A DNA stretch of 64,000 nt from Phylloscopus collybita. Taxonomy: Eukaryota; Chordata; Aves; Passeriformes; Phylloscopidae. The notes beneath the pieces were generated by a model, which was given only the letters and a program-made list of their open reading frames with translations, was not told the origin of the DNA and ran no database searches. Position numbers and translations under genes: made by a program. The stretch's first letter is position 1. Each line of letters begins with the position of its first letter. Of this stretch, positions 23,790 to 36,266 are shown piece by piece. The stretch lies in NCBI GenBank assembly GCA_027886175.1, contig JAJNNQ010000027.1, positions 5,532,001 through 5,596,000 on the forward strand, in the 5' to 3' direction.

Positions 23790-26700
23790 GTGCGTGTGGG
23801 GGGCACGGCCACAGAGCGGAGCCTGCGGGGCAGGACGGCCTGAGGGGACCCCCTTGCAGCCCTTCCTGCCCGGGCCCCGCAGCCGGAGCCCCTTCCTTCC
23901 CTTCCCGGCCCTTCCTTGCCCGTTCTCCCGTGCGGAGCCGCTGCTCGGCCGTGGAACGGCGAGCTCCGTGCCCGGGGAGGCACCGCGGCCCTCGGGGGAT
24001 CCTCAGCACGGAATTTGTCCTCATCTTGAGGAAGCAAATCCCCCTGGAGGAGAGGGGCTTACAGGGGTGCTGTCACTTCATGACTCCTCAAGATCCATTA
24101 CATTGCCATGAGCTGGGTTTTAATTTGTTTTCCCCAACCATTCCCAATGATGTGGGTACTTTATCCCATAAATGCAGGTTCTGTGTTGTGTGTGGCACCT
24201 GCCTGTTCTCCACTGCTGATAGCTACTGGATTTGACATTATGGCATTGATGTTCTTCTAAGTTTTTGGTCGGTATCCTCAGCTGTGTGGCCTTCCCTAGG
24301 CTCTTTCATGCCATCAATAAAAATCCATTACATAATATCTGCTCAATTTTAAAAATGAGCCGTAATTCTGTATTTCTCATAGACACGTTTTATTTCTTAG
24401 GGAGTCTGTGTAGAGCAACTTTGAAAACCAAAAAGTTGTGTGTTTTAAAAACCAGAGGAACGTATGCAGTTTTGAGCAAGGTGCTGCAAAACATGAGCAC
24501 TTGTGTCTGGTGCCTTAAAATAATATTTATTTGATAAAAGGAATTTGTTAGTCTTGTCTGAGGTTTCTGTTTATAGCATCAGTGGTTTTCAGTTTGACAT
24601 TGGGTGTCAGTAACTTCTTCTCCAGCAATGCTTCGGTAAATACAACTTTTTTGTTTTTCAGTGCTTCCTGTGTCAGGTCAAACACTACAGTCCTTTAACT
24701 CCTCCCCTTTCGGGGAAAGGGAAACTATTCCTTCACTTCGAGTTCCATTTCAGCAGCTCATCCTTATCATTAGAATATAAATAGGCAGACAGTGAATATA
24801 CTTTTAAAAGAGCTTCATATTAAGCTTTCTTTTTTTTGCTTAATAAGCATTACAATATAGAAATAATCACTTTTGAAGGAAAAACAAATTATCTGTGCAC
24901 ATCGATCTGGAAAAGGCCAAAGGTGCTTAGGGTGGAATAGCTGCAATTCTGAAGGGAAGAGGCAGAGATTTCCCTGAAAGTTTTTTGCACTGTTTGAGTG
25001 CACCCTTTCAACTTGTCTTTTGTTGAGTTCACAAGTTTTAATAACTCCAGAACATTCCCATGAAAAACAATGTATTTGTTCTTCAGGTTCTTTTTTTTTT
25101 TCCTTAGAGCAGCTCTGGATGGTGACAGCTGTAAAAGCAAGGACCATTTTTTCACTCCAGTGAGTGGACTTTTCCAGCTTTGCCTTACAAAGGAGGATGT
25201 TGTTGTCCCTGAGAGTTACAGCCCCTGGAATATTATTCTGCATTTTTAAATAGCAGCTCTTCCATCAGTGATGAATGTGTAATCACCTCTGTCTGGCAGT
25301 GCCCAAAAAATTGTAAGGGCACTGAGAAGGAATGCACAAAGAAGCAGCAGTAAATCATCTGCTAGCCATTCATGCCTTTGCAGCCTGTCAAAGGCGTGGA
25401 TCAATTTCCCAAACTTGTTCCTACTTCTGCTTATTTTACACTAATTCTCATTCTTCTCCCCTCAGCCTGGATGGTTTTCTTTATGCCTGAAGCAGCTAAT
25501 GTCTTTCTTTGGTACTGAGGTCAGAGTTTTTTTATTGTTATTTTCACTATGCACTTTCAAAACAAACTTCAAATTCTGCTTCTGTCTTTGCATTTCACTT
25601 GTGTCTCTTTTGAATGTGAGTGGCCTGAAGTTCCTGCAGGTGTGTCTTTCCAGCTGTTTTGCATTTCAGTGCCCTCAGCTTCTAGGAGTGAGCTCTGAAA
25701 ACTTTGAGGGTTGTGTTCATTTTAAGAAGTTCCCTCTGAGACTGCTGTAACACCTGGAGTTCATGATGAGCTCTTTTAATAACAAGCCCCATGGTCCTGT
25801 CTTCTCCTAAATCTCCATCAACAAAAGGTTTCAGTAACTCTTCTGGACTCTTATTTTTCTTGTTCCTGTGCCTTGTTCACAATCCACATCCCTTTTGGTT
25901 ACAGCAGCTCTCCAGCTGATTTCTCAGCCAGATCCTCTTTCTGTCACCTTCTCCTGGCTATGTTCTCTGCTTCCCTTGCCCTTCTTACAGCAAGGCACAT
26001 TCTGCCTGGTACGATGCAGGTTTGGAGTGTGAAACCCACTTAGTTTTGCTGTGAGACAAAAAGGTGTTTGATTTCCACAGGGAAATTTCAGCCTTGCTGT
26101 TTGGTTTGTGTTCCTTACCTGGAAAGAAAGGCCTTAAACTGGAAGTTTGTGGAGACCCAGGAACAACACCTGCTTGGAGGAGCAAAGCTGGGTTTTGCTC
26201 TCTTTGCTTCCCCATCTTGTTCTCTGGATTGCTGTGCTCCAGATTTTTTCCCTGGATCTGGCTTCCTTCTGGACAAGCCTTTTGCAGCCCCTGACCCCAT
26301 GGCATTGCATCTGTCTCTGTGTCTGCACTGATTCTTCAGCAAACCAGTTCTCTATAAGTGGGACCCAGTCTGCTCTTCTCCTGTCCCACCTGACTGTGTT
26401 CAAGGATCTTACAGTAGAACCTTAAATGTAAAGAATTTCTGGGATTGTACAATGCCACATATCTGTCATCAGGGCCAATGAATGAGTGACTTCATTACAG
26501 CAAGGTAGTACAAATGTAGGCCAATTCCTGCCTTAGTAGTTAATGAACTAGTGATCAGTGTTTGTTAAAGAGTGGTTTTATTTTTCTCTGTGCATGTGAT
26601 GTTAAGAAATACCAAATGAGGTTATGAAGTAACTTGGGGGAGGTTTTGCTGCTTCTTTGTTTTACATTTCTTTTAATGCTTGTTTTGCAAGACTCTGCAC

Positions 26701-29467
26701 ATCTTTTCCCCCATTTCCCAACTTCCCTGTCCTCTCTGTGAGCTGGCATTGACCCCTCTGGCTGTGCTGTGCTTTGGGTGCCCTTTATTCATGAGCAATC
26801 TTGTTCCTTTTGGTGGTTCTCAATTCACAGAACACTGTAAAGTGTTATGGTTTGAGATAAGGTGGTTCAGCACTCAGCCAGGTTAAACCTGTCTGTGTTG
26901 CCTGTGAAGTGTAACAAAATCTCTTATTGAGGTAATCAAATGTATAAATAAATACCTATATATTTCAATTAAAGTGCACTTTAAACTAAGTCATACTTGC
27001 AACTTCTATTTCCATGAAGCTCAGAGGAGGAAATGAAGCTGTTCTTTGTGAATCCTCTCTAAATGTGCCACTTGGAATGAATTTAGCACATCTGTGATGA
27101 GAACCCGGTGGCACCACAGGTTTTTCTCTGTAGCAATTTGAATTATGCATAAAATACAGTGAATTCAGCTGTAACTAGGTAAATCTGTCACTTGGCAACT
27201 AATAGGCATCCTGTGAGTCACTGCTGTGGGTATTCTCATTTTGTATCTATTTTTTATTTTTTTAGTGAAGTTTGCTTTCAGAATGTTCCAACTAAATGCT
27301 TTTTATTTGCAGGATCAAAGCTCAAATTCCTCACTGCTCTCTTGGAGGGGTTTTCAGGTAGGCTTGACATAAAACTTGGTTACATGGAAAGATGGGTAGT
27401 AATGAAGGTTATGATTGGAAGAGAAGTCCAGTAGAATAAGTATCTAATGTGACCATGTGGCTCTGTTGCTGTCCACTGTCTAAATCAGCAAGGCTGATCT
27501 TGAGCATAAAGCAAAGATGAAGAAAACTTTTATTACAGCTAGGTCTGCAGGGAGTGAGAACCTTGAATTTAAGGGATATTTCTGCATCCTAAATTCTACA
27601 ATTTGAAAGTCCAGCCTCTATCTTCACTAGGGTTTATAGCAACTCAGAGACATGCCTTGTTTTAAAACCTTTGAGTTAAGGAAAAACAATGACATTTTCG
27701 TATTTGGAATCTCCAGCTTGTTCTGATCTTTTCCATTGGCAAACCTAAGTGGGATACAAGATACAGATAAAACATAAAAAACCTTGATTAATAAGTTGAG
27801 AAGGAAAAATGAAGTATTTTGGTTACAGAAGATGGTGTTCTCTTCTCTTGGTTTAAATTTGTCTTCAGGAATGCAGAGAAATGACTGCAGCTCCAGTCTG
27901 GTCAATTTTGGGGGTGGCAGAAGTGCAGAGTGTAGGGCACATGCAGGGGAACCTGTGGGAGGTACTGAATTCAGTCAGGGCAGTATTTTATTTTATTTCA
28001 TTTTGCAGAAGGTGATTTTATTCTGAATCTCTGCTCTGTCTCTTCTCTCCAGTGCAGCGGGAGGCGCAACTGGACTGCGGCGAGAGACCTGCAGAGATAC
28101 AGAAAGCATTACCCAGTACGTGCCTCTGGCGCTCCTGCTCACCACTTCCTGCCTTCAGGAACACTTCCTAGATGTGGGAGCACTCTTTTGCCTTTGCATT
28201 TACAGGCTCAGCACCTTCCAGGGATTCATTTGTGAGGGGGAGGGGATGATGTGCGTGTGGGTGCAGCAGAAACAAGCTGCTACTTTGCAAAGCACGTTTT
28301 GAGGATTTAGCTTGAAATGAGTAGGGAATATGAGGGAAAGCAAGGAGAAGTGTTGGAGTGATTACTGCCTTTTAAAAGGTTGCTGCTTGCTCATTTCTTG
28401 TTCTCGTCTCCAGGATTTGAAAGAACCAGAGAATGAGGAGGAAGAAGAGATGTGGAACTTGAGCTTTTATAAAAATGAGATTGCTTTTGTGCCCCACGGT
28501 GAGTAGCTTGTGTGGTGGCTGTTTGATGCCATCTGCTGCAGGTGGTTGATGGAGTAGTTTCATCCATGTGGGAAAATAAAAAACTAAACCAAACAACCAA
28601 CCAAAACCACCACACAAACAAAACAAAAACCCACCAAGAATTTAAAATGTCCTTGCTGTGTTTTTCTTAATACTCCAGTGGTAGAAAATGAAGGTATTTT
28701 TTCTGGCTGGTTGTCTTGTTGGAGAAGCAAATATCTGGGTCTGGGTAGCGAGCTGTGTGGAGTGACTGACTGGCTAACTTTAATTTTAGTTTGATGTCAC
28801 TTCTTGCCTGACCTTTTCCTTTTCCTTGCAGGTGTGCTTATTGAAACTCTGCTTTCATCTTGGGGGGACAAGTATGAAACGCTGGAAGAAAACCATTCCT
28901 ACATACAGTGGTAAATTGTCTGCATGAACACAGTGCTTCTCTAGTTGTGCCTCTTTTAAAGTGTCAGGTGGATCTGTGTTCCTGATTTCAGCTTCACAGG
29001 AGGCCCAGAATTACTTTAGTTAATTGACTTGCATCCCTCAGGAACAAAGCACTGGAACTCCTGAAAACACAGGTTTCCAGTGCAGCTGTGGCAATAGATC
29101 TCAGTCATTTGTGGTCTTGGAGCACAGAGTTAAGGCAAGGAGAGAGATCCACATCAGGAAACTTCTTTTGTTATTGGTGTAGACAATGCTTTTATGGGAG
29201 GGATTTACTAGAAAACTACTTCTGTGTCCATAAGGATGGGAGTTCTCCAAGAGATATTTCTCTCCAAGAGAAATCTTTTTTGGTTTTAACAAGTTGGGTA
29301 GCCCAGGTTGGATGTCATCTTTGCTCATCTGGCCTGAAAATTTCCTTCTCTTCAGGCTGTTCCCTTTACGTGAACATGGGATGAACTGGCGTGCCAAGCC
29401 TCTCACCTGTCAAGAAATCCAGGTATTTATTTTATTTTAAGTTCTGTCTCTCTCTCTCTTTTTTTTT

Positions 29468-29499
<32 letters not shown>

Positions 29500-32023
29500 G
29501 AGATCTGAAGAGTGTTAGGATTTCCCCTAAATACCTTATATTTGGAGTCTAGAGGTTTTTTCCATTTTTTCCTTGGGTTTTTAGTGTTCACAGAGCTCAC
29601 AGTGAAGCCTTTGCCTGTCTTGTGTCAGTAAAGGAAATGCTTAGTGATGCAACCAACCCTCCTTTATAATTCAGGTGCCACATAATCTGGTGCAGGTAAT
29701 CAGGGGAGTTGCACCTTTCAATAATTGCTGTGTCTTCTTTTCAGGCCTTTAGGAAGTCCAGGGAAGTTATGGACAGGTTTATCCGTGCTTACAAGCTTAT
29801 GCTGGGGTTTTATGGAATCAACCTGGTCAACGAAGAAACTGGGGAGCTTGAGAGAGCAGAGAATTGGCGTGAGAGATTTGAAAACTTGAACAGGTGAGTG
29901 TGTTGGTGCTGCTGAGCATTTCTTGCAGCCAGGCACTAGGAAATCCTCAGCCATTGAGGAATGGAGACTTTTGTTGATAGATATTATCTAGGGGAAAAGT
30001 ATTTTTAACTTTTATTCTGTTAAGCTACAAAATAAAAGTCTTTCAGTGTGGTTCCCTGATTGTTTGTGGAGCACCCTTAATGTGTGTAAAATGCTTTGAG
30101 TCCTTGTTTGAAAAATGCTTTGCAAATGGTCTGTTTTACATTGATGCAGGTTTTGTGGAGTAAGACCCTTCCTGGTGATATTAACATCATGAAAGGAGTG
30201 GGGCATAATCACAAAAGAAAAAACAATTTGAAGTCTGTCAGCTATTAAAGGAAAAACCAGCTGTGTCTAGCATAAGTGCTGAGGTTTTGGCAGAATCCTT
30301 TCCTGCCTGTGTTCTCAACACTGCAGGCTTACCCTGTGGGGTCTCTGTCAGGGGCAGGACTTGTGTGTCTGCCCCTCATGGTGGCTCTTGTCTACTGGTG
30401 TCTGATTGAGAAAGCCAGAACCTTTCCAAGCAGCTGAGATGGTGAATCCTGTCAGCCCAGAGAGGGTTAGGAAGGAGCCGCTGAAGGCAAACAGCAGCAG
30501 TGGGTGCTTTAAAAGTAAACCCACCTGTGCTGCCATTTGCATTGTCAATTAGTCTTTAATGGCTCACAGTCAGTAAAGGATAACACATTTTGCAGATACC
30601 TCGGAGGTTCACAGTGACTTTCCCTTGACAGCTTTGCTTATCTGTTTCCTTCAGGTTCAGCCACAACAATTTGAGGATTACTCGCATCCTGAAGTGCCTG
30701 GGGGAGATGGGATACGAAGACTATCAAGTGCACTTGGTGAAGTTTTTCCTCAGAGAAACTCTTGTTGAGGAGACATTACCAAATGTCAAGAGAAGTGCCT
30801 TGGATTACTTCCTGTTCACTGTCAGAAGCAAAGAGAAGAGGAGAGAACTCGTCCATTATGCTTGGCAACACTTCAAACCTCAGAGCAGCTTCGTGTGGGG
30901 GCCTCGTGACAAACTCCAGAGGTACAGACCCCGCTCTGCCAAGCCACAGCTGCACCAAAGGCCTGAGGATAAACAGGACACTCTGTGTGGTGATTGTGTG
31001 GGCAAGGATCAGAACCAGTCTCCAGAGCTGGAACAGAAAGCTGGAGATGCTGCAGAGCTGCAGCCTGAAATGAGTGATGGACATGTAAAGGAAGAGATAA
31101 GCAAATGTGTTTTGAAGGTAGGAGATGACGAAGAGGAGAAAGAAGCTTCATTTGCCCAGCTAGAGGAAAAGGATTTAAAAAGTGAAGCCGAAGAAGTGCA
31201 AGGTACAGCAGAGAATGACTGCACAAAGGAGAGCAAGAAGAGAAAACTGAATGCAAACTTGGCAGATGCTAAAGGGGATGGATCATTGAAAAACTCTGCT
31301 GATATCGAAAACATTTCCCATAATCTGGGGGAGTGTGCAATTGATGCAGAGGTCCCCTCCTCAGAGCCAGTCTCCCAGGCAGAAGAGAATCAGGAGGCAC
31401 TGAGGGAAGATGATTCCAGCACCAAAGAGCCGGCGGCGCCGGAGGCCACGGATGCAGCTGTGAAACGCAGGAAGGTTGATAAAAGAACACTGAGGAGCAA
31501 ACCAGTCAACTTGGCCATAAACCTGAGCATGGGGCCCCCAGCCTCTGGTGCCAAGGCAAATCCTCCTGCTGCTAATGGTGAGGCTGGAAAAGAAAATGTC
31601 AGTGAGAAAAATGCAGCTGTGGAAGTGCCAAGTGAGAAGGGGAATGGTGGCGGTGCTGCAGGTGATGGGGCTGTGAGACCCCCAGCTGCTTCCAGGCTCC
31701 CCAGGACTGACTGCACTCCAACCAAGGATGGCTGGAAGTCGAGTGGAGATGGAGATTCAGCTGGGGGTGATCAGCACCACTGCAACAGCAAACTCCTGGG
31801 GGGTAAAAGTGAACTAGATGGGGTAGGACAGCAGAAAAAGGCAGAAAAGTCAGGTGAAAAAGGGCAAGCAGAAGACACAGACAAGAACCAAGCTCCAGAG
31901 AGTCATGAGCAGAGCATGACACCCACTTGTCCTGAAGAAAACAGTGCTGAGGTCCCACCAGAAAAAGGGGAAGGCTCTGAGAATGCAGCAGAGCCTGGTG
32001 GAGAGCAGGGAGCAGCAGAGTGA
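23574..32023 (+). CDS. OGFR: Opioid growth factor receptor (seven exons, complete)
   Basis: Joined coding exons are 23574-23789, 28053-28115, 28414-28498, 28832-28910, 29356-29422, 29745-29893 and 30655-32023: 675 aa plus stop. OGFR (zeta receptor) binds [Met5]-enkephalin and, in mammals, acts at the nuclear envelope and nucleus to slow proliferation; it is unrelated to GPCR opioid receptors. An acidic N-terminus holds YDSTWE, matching mammalian CDSTWE. The conserved OGFr_N region runs from about RRNW (residue 77) through NLSFYKNEI, NHSYIQWLFPLRE, LMLGFYGI and NNLRITRILKCLG to FVWGPRDKLQRY (about 300). A disordered tail has basic clusters KKRK (414-417) and KRRK (490-493), likely nuclear localisation signals. 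The C-terminal tandem repeats of human OGFR are absent. A possible extra in-frame exon at 27313-27357 is listed separately. Confidence 0.94.
27313..27357 (+). other. OGFR: Possible 45-nt cassette exon in OGFR intron 1
   Basis: A segment bounded by TTTTATTTGCAG and GTAGGC is 45 nt long and open in the phase needed between exons 1 and 2. It would insert DQSSNSSLLSWRGFQ. Nothing in the human protein clearly requires it, so it may be chance or an alternative exon. Confidence 0.25.
28053..28115 (+). CDS. OGFR: OGFR coding exon 2 (residues 73-93)
   Basis: The exon encodes CSGRRNWTAARDLQRYRKHY and then P, matching the mammalian RNWRATRDMCRYRHNYP block. The acceptor is CTTCTCTCCAG and the donor GTACGT at 28116, phase 0. 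Confidence 0.93.
28414..28498 (+). CDS. OGFR: OGFR coding exon 3 (residues 94-121 plus 1 nt)
   Basis: The exon encodes DLKEPENEEEEEMWNLSFY and then KNEIAFVPH. The acceptor follows CTCGTCTCCAG and the donor is GTGAGT at 28499. Confidence 0.94.
28572..28635. repeat. A/C-rich low-complexity tract
   Basis: About 64 bp are almost only A and C on the + strand, within OGFR intron 3. Confidence 0.8.
28832..28910 (+). CDS. OGFR: OGFR coding exon 4 (residues 122-147 plus 2 nt)
   Basis: The exon encodes GVLIETLLSSWGDKYETLEE and then NHSYIQ; the W148 codon is split. The acceptor is TTTCCTTGCAG and the donor GTAAAT at 28911. Confidence 0.94.
29356..29422 (+). CDS. OGFR: OGFR coding exon 5 (residues 148-170)
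   Basis: The exon completes W148, then LFPLREHGMNWRAKPLTCQE and IQ. The acceptor is TCTCTTCAG and the donor GTATTT at 29423, phase 0. Confidence 0.94.
29445..29499. repeat. CT and poly-T tract in OGFR intron 5
   Basis: A (CT)n run leads into two long T runs split by one C. It lies between exons 5 and 6. Confidence 0.85.
29745..29893 (+). CDS. OGFR: OGFR coding exon 6 (residues 171-219 plus 2 nt)
   Basis: The exon encodes AFRKSREVMDRFIRAYKLML, GFYGINLVNEETGELERAEN and WRERFENLN. The donor is GTGAGT at 29894; the next Arg codon is split. Confidence 0.95.
30655..32023 (+). CDS. OGFR: OGFR coding exon 7, long terminal exon (residues 220-675)
   Basis: The exon starts FSHNNLRITRILKCLGEMGY and carries the end of the conserved region (SALDYF, HYAW, FVWGPRDKLQRY). 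A Glu/Lys/Ser-rich disordered tail with the two basic clusters follows. The stop is TGA at 32021-32023. Confidence 0.95.
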
Positions 32024-32105
32024 GAGCAGCGCAGCGAGCACCCGAGCCAGTGGAGAAGGCACTGCCCTGTCTGCTGGGAGCCAGCTTTGGTGGCTTGGAG
32101 AACTG

Positions 32106-32111
32106 AATAAA
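32106..32111 (+). terminator. OGFR: OGFR polyadenylation signal AATAAA
   Basis: A canonical hexamer lies 83 nt after the stop, which would give a 3'UTR near 100 nt. A weaker ATTAAA at 32401-32406 could be an alternative. Confidence 0.7.
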
Positions 32112-32129
32112 CTTCCTTTGGGATGATCC

Positions 32130-35100
32130 AGCTGGCCCCCATCTCACTTTCACTCTTCCATGGTTCTTTAATCATCTCTAGGAAATTTGCTGAGATCCTG
32201 CTCTTGGTTACCCTAAAGAGGAAAACTTCATTTACTCGTCTTCACGGACAGGCCATGTCCTGTTCTTGGGGTTTATCTGGTGTTCAGGGCTATCTTGGAG
32301 CAACGGGGATTTTTGCACTTTGCTTTGATTCTGGTTGGGTCCTTACTGAAAGAGAAGAGGAAAACTGATCTGTCTCCTTGTTTGAATTACTTAACTATTT
32401 ATTAAAGACACGATTTTTTAATGTAAGACAGCATGACCTAATTTGCCAGGCCTTTCTACTACTTTGTAATTTCTGTTTGTTATTGTGAAAGGCTGTACCT
32501 TACCAGGAGGTTTTCCTGGCAAAAGTGCTGTTTCTCTAAAAGAGATGAGTGTATGGATTTCACATGATGTAGGTGTAGATGCCTCTCCTTCTGTAAGGAA
32601 ATTAGGTTTGGCTTGAGACTGGGATAAAAACTGTAAATGTGTCTCTGGCCAGTATGAACCTTGGTGTAGAAATTCTGTTCTCTGAGATGCAAAGTGCTGA
32701 GTAATTATTTCTCTTTATCCCCACAGAGGTTGCTTTGTAGTTTTTGTTAAGAGTTCAGACTACAAATTGCCTACTGGTTTCTAAGAGAAAAAGCTCCAGG
32801 TTTTTGCATAAAACCGTTTAGAACTGCTCTTCTCCAGGTTTTCCCACCACTTTTAGACCCTTTATAGTCTTCCACAGATTTTTGTGTCCATGACTGTTTC
32901 AGAGGCCCTTATCTCTCTCAGTTGCCAAAACAGCACAAATATTTCCCATTGCATTTTTTTTCAGCCTTTGCTGGTAATTTGCAGTGGCCTGAGGGAGCTG
33001 TTCCCTGCAGGCCCATGGAGTGAGGTTTGATGTGTCAGATCCAACCCATTCCCTGCTTAGGGCAGGGTTGCTTTGCCTTTCATGTCAGACAGCCAGGGCA
33101 TGTTCCAGTGCAGCATGTCTGGAAACCACTGGGCTTTGTGGGGCAGTTAATTGAAACATTAATTGGAGAGGCTACGCTTGTCTGGTTCCTTTATTTCCAG
33201 CCCTCAAGAATTTGCTTTAAGACCTTGCCAGCTCTTTGCCTGCCTCAGTGTTCCTGAGCTCCCTCTCAGCTGTCCTGCCACACTTGCACAATATCCCACC
33301 GAGTCTGAAGGAGCATTAAAACAGTTCAGCACCTTCACTCCTAAAAATGTACAACAGAGGATCTGTTTCGTGGAGCAGAGGAAGTTGTTCCCAGCAGCCT
33401 GAAGGTCTGGACTTGCTGTTTGCTCAGGTTGTGTGGGTTGGTTTTGAGGTTCTTTGGTGCTGTTTGGTTTGTGTAGGAGATGCCCAGAGAGCAGATGCAG
33501 CAGCTTGTGCAATGTCAATGTTTTTCCTTTCTGCTACAGCTCTTAAGAAGCTTTATCTTTCAAGGAATATGAGGGGTGATTTGCCTTCCCAGACTGCAGA
33601 TTCTGATCCAGCATGCCACGTATGTGTGTGGGAATAAAAGTCTGCAAACTTAACATCTGATGTTCATGGTCACACAAGTACTGAAAAAAGGCTTTAATGT
33701 TTTTAAAATACTTCTTTCTTCTTAAGAACAGATGGAGTTAAATAGCCAATAAGAATACACTTAACTACAGATATAAATACTTGAAGATGTTGAGTGAGAA
33801 TTCTTTCCTAACAGATTCCTAAGAATTGTTAATTGTGGCTTTTGTACAGATTTATAGTAATTTTCTTATTTAATGAAGTTTTCATTGTGAATATGTGCTC
33901 AGTTGGGGCGTAGATCCTATACTTGTTATGGTGAGGTTTGGTTTTGTGTTTAATGGGATTTCACTGTGAGCCCCAGCCTGGAGTGAGTGCTCAAACCAAC
34001 CCCTTCCCTCTCCTACCAGGTTTAGTTTTGGCTGTAGGTGTGTGTGGTGAGTTCACAAGGTGTTTCCCAGCACTTAGAGCTGTATCACACAGTCTGTTAT
34101 CTTAATTTCCCTATTAAAGCATGACTTTAAGGCATACCAGTTTCCACTTACATTTTTTCACCTCTGAGGGTAGGATATGACCATGTATTTACCCACCCCC
34201 TGGAGCTGTTGCTAGCTTCCCTCCAACAAGAGGGTGCTCTGCTGGGCTCCCCATGGCACACACCTGCTGCTGCTTCCATGTGGAGGTGATGCCCAGTCTT
34301 CCTCCACCTCTAAAACGTGCACAGTGAGTGTTTTTGGGGGAAACACCCCCCCATGCTGCTCGTTTAATGATGTGCTTGGAAATCACAGAACCACAGAGTG
34401 GTTTGGGTTGGAAAGAACCTCAAAGTTTATCTTGGTCCAACCTCCCTGCCAAGGGCAGGGGCACCTTCCACTGGACCAGGTTGCTCAAAGCCCCATCCAG
34501 CCTGGCTCTGAACACTTCCAGGGATGGGCTGTCTGGATGTTTCAGAATGTTTTGTGTTGCTTTTGCAGCTCTTCCCCACAGGTGCTGTGCAGAGCAAACC
34601 AGGACTCTGCTTTGAGCATCCCCTGGGGCTGCAGGCAGGAGGGCACCTGCCCAGCCTGGCTGTGGGAGCTTCAGTTCAGGGTTATTTCCCCTCAGGACAC
34701 AAGAACAGGGGTGTCTTTATGGTAATAACAATTCCTCTAAGTCGTTTTGTCCCCTCAGCAGTGCTGCCTGTGGGATGAGAGGGTTACTGGGAATCCTTTT
34801 GGTCTGTGGGATGGGTTTGAGGGTGAGCACTCCCAGGGCTTTTCCTGTGCTGGTCATGGGCAGGCTCCACCTGCTGCAGCCCCCCGAGCCCTGGCTTCCT
34901 CTGCACAAGGCGTGGCTGAGGAATTTGGGTCTGCCTGGCCTTCCCTCCTGCCATCAGCTGGCCTCAGTGTGGAGGAGGAGAGGAGGCTGTGCAAAAGCTG
35001 CACTCCCTCTTTGGGGTGTCTAATAAAGGATTCCAGTTACTCTGAAGCTGTCAGAAGGCTTAGAGACACACATTTCCTTTCTGTCCTCAACTGCCTGTTC

Positions 35101-36060
35101 CACAGAATCTTGTGGGAACTTGGTAAATCTGAGTCCTTTATCCTTCTGCCAAAGCTCTAGGAATGCTGGCTGCTGGGGAGCTGAACAGACAGACACTCTG
35201 TGCTCCTACGAGCCTCCTGGTGTAAAGATGCCAAGCTAAAATCAGGTACTTCAGTTCCTAAGCTTTGATTTTCTACTTCTCCTCTTGTGTTCCTAATCAG
35301 ATGAGCTGTGTCATTTCAGCCCTGAGGAGTCTGGCCACTGTTCCTCTCCACTTCGACGCCCTGCTTTGGATGAAATTGTCTTTAATCAATAAAGGGAATC
35401 CTGAAGCTCATTGCAGGAGATGCATCTTCATTAATCCATTGCCATTTGGGATCAGCAGGCAGGGAACTGTACTCTTCCTTCCTTGCAATATTTCAAATAT
35501 TTCTTTGTGGCTTTGAATGTTCCTCCTTTTTCCTTGCTCCTTGTATTTGTCTGTGATTGTCTGTTTTCTGACCAGCACTCATCACTTCTCAAGGAATCTG
35601 TGCTTTTCAGATCTCCCTAAAAAAAAAAAACCCCAAAACCAGGTGTGAACAACCTCCAGAGCTAACAAAGCACCTCACTAAGCAGTAAGTGCATTTCTCT
35701 GTAGTGATAGTGCGCTGTTACAGGTTTCTTAATGTCCCTGCTGGAATTAGGTGGCCTTGGGCACTGAAAAACTCACCCCGTGTTGCTTTTTACCTGTCCA
35801 GCACAGAGGTGGTGATGGGCTCTGGGAAATGTCCTGGGTGAGACCTAAGGAGCAGCTTTGTGCTTTGCAGCTGGAGTAACCCAGTTTTGCTCCTGTGCCC
35901 CGTCTCCCAACCCAGCCCTTCCATAGGCTCCTGGAGCAGGAGGCTGGGGCTGCCCAGCAGGGCAGGAATGAGAGCTGCTCTGCCTGCCTGCTGCTCCCCC
36001 TCCTTCTCCCACCTCCCTCTCCTCCAAGCTCGGCCCCTCTCGCCTTGCTCCAGCTGGAGC
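32130..36060. other. Intergenic sequence between OGFR and COL9A3
   Basis: No gene is recognised. Open frames of 60-163 codons lack known motifs. A CR1 fragment lies at 34380-34535. The sequence becomes GC-rich from about 35,880 towards the COL9A3 start. Confidence 0.65.
34380..34535 (-). mobile_element. CR1 LINE 3' fragment
   Basis: Antisense CR1 tail: GTTTGGGTTGGAAAGAACCT, then TGGTCCAACCTCCCTGCCAA, GGTTGCTCAAAGCCCCATCC and GAACACTTCCAGGGATGG. It is 5'-truncated as usual for CR1. Confidence 0.85.
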
Positions 36061-36200
36061 CACAGGTTTATCTGGAGGCGAGGAGTCTCTGCTCTGTAAG
36101 CTGAGACCCGGGAGGAGGAGGGAGGGATCTGCTGGACCCTGGAGGAGAAAGGGTTTGGCCGCCCCCGAGGAAAGGGAGAGAGAGGCAGAGCCTGGGCACC
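36000..36200 (+). promoter_or_regulatory. COL9A3: Probable COL9A3 promoter and 5'UTR region
   Basis: GC-rich sequence precedes the start codon, with no clear TATA box and few CpGs compared with the other two promoters. The transcription start is not determinable here. Confidence 0.35.
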
Positions 36201-36266
36201 ATGGCTGGATTCTCTGCTCTTGGGCTCCTCTCCCTCTGTCAGCTCTTGGCTGCAGCATCAGCTCAG
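36201..36266 (+). CDS. COL9A3: COL9A3 exon 1: signal peptide (residues 1-22)
   Basis: The exon encodes MAGFSALGLLSLCQLLAA and then ASAQ, a hydrophobic secretory signal with likely cleavage near ASA-Q. The start context CACCATGG is a strong Kozak match. The donor is GTGAGA. Confidence 0.92.

Noticed and set aside
23008..24235. Open frames of 340-367 codons over the OGFR promoter and exon 1
   Set aside because: Arg/Pro/Gly-rich composition artefacts that cross the promoter and run past the exon 1 donor. No known domain.
24815..25243. 142-codon minus-strand open frame in OGFR intron 1
   Set aside because: No recognisable homology or conserved motif. A human antisense transcript exists near OGFR, but nothing here supports an equivalent.
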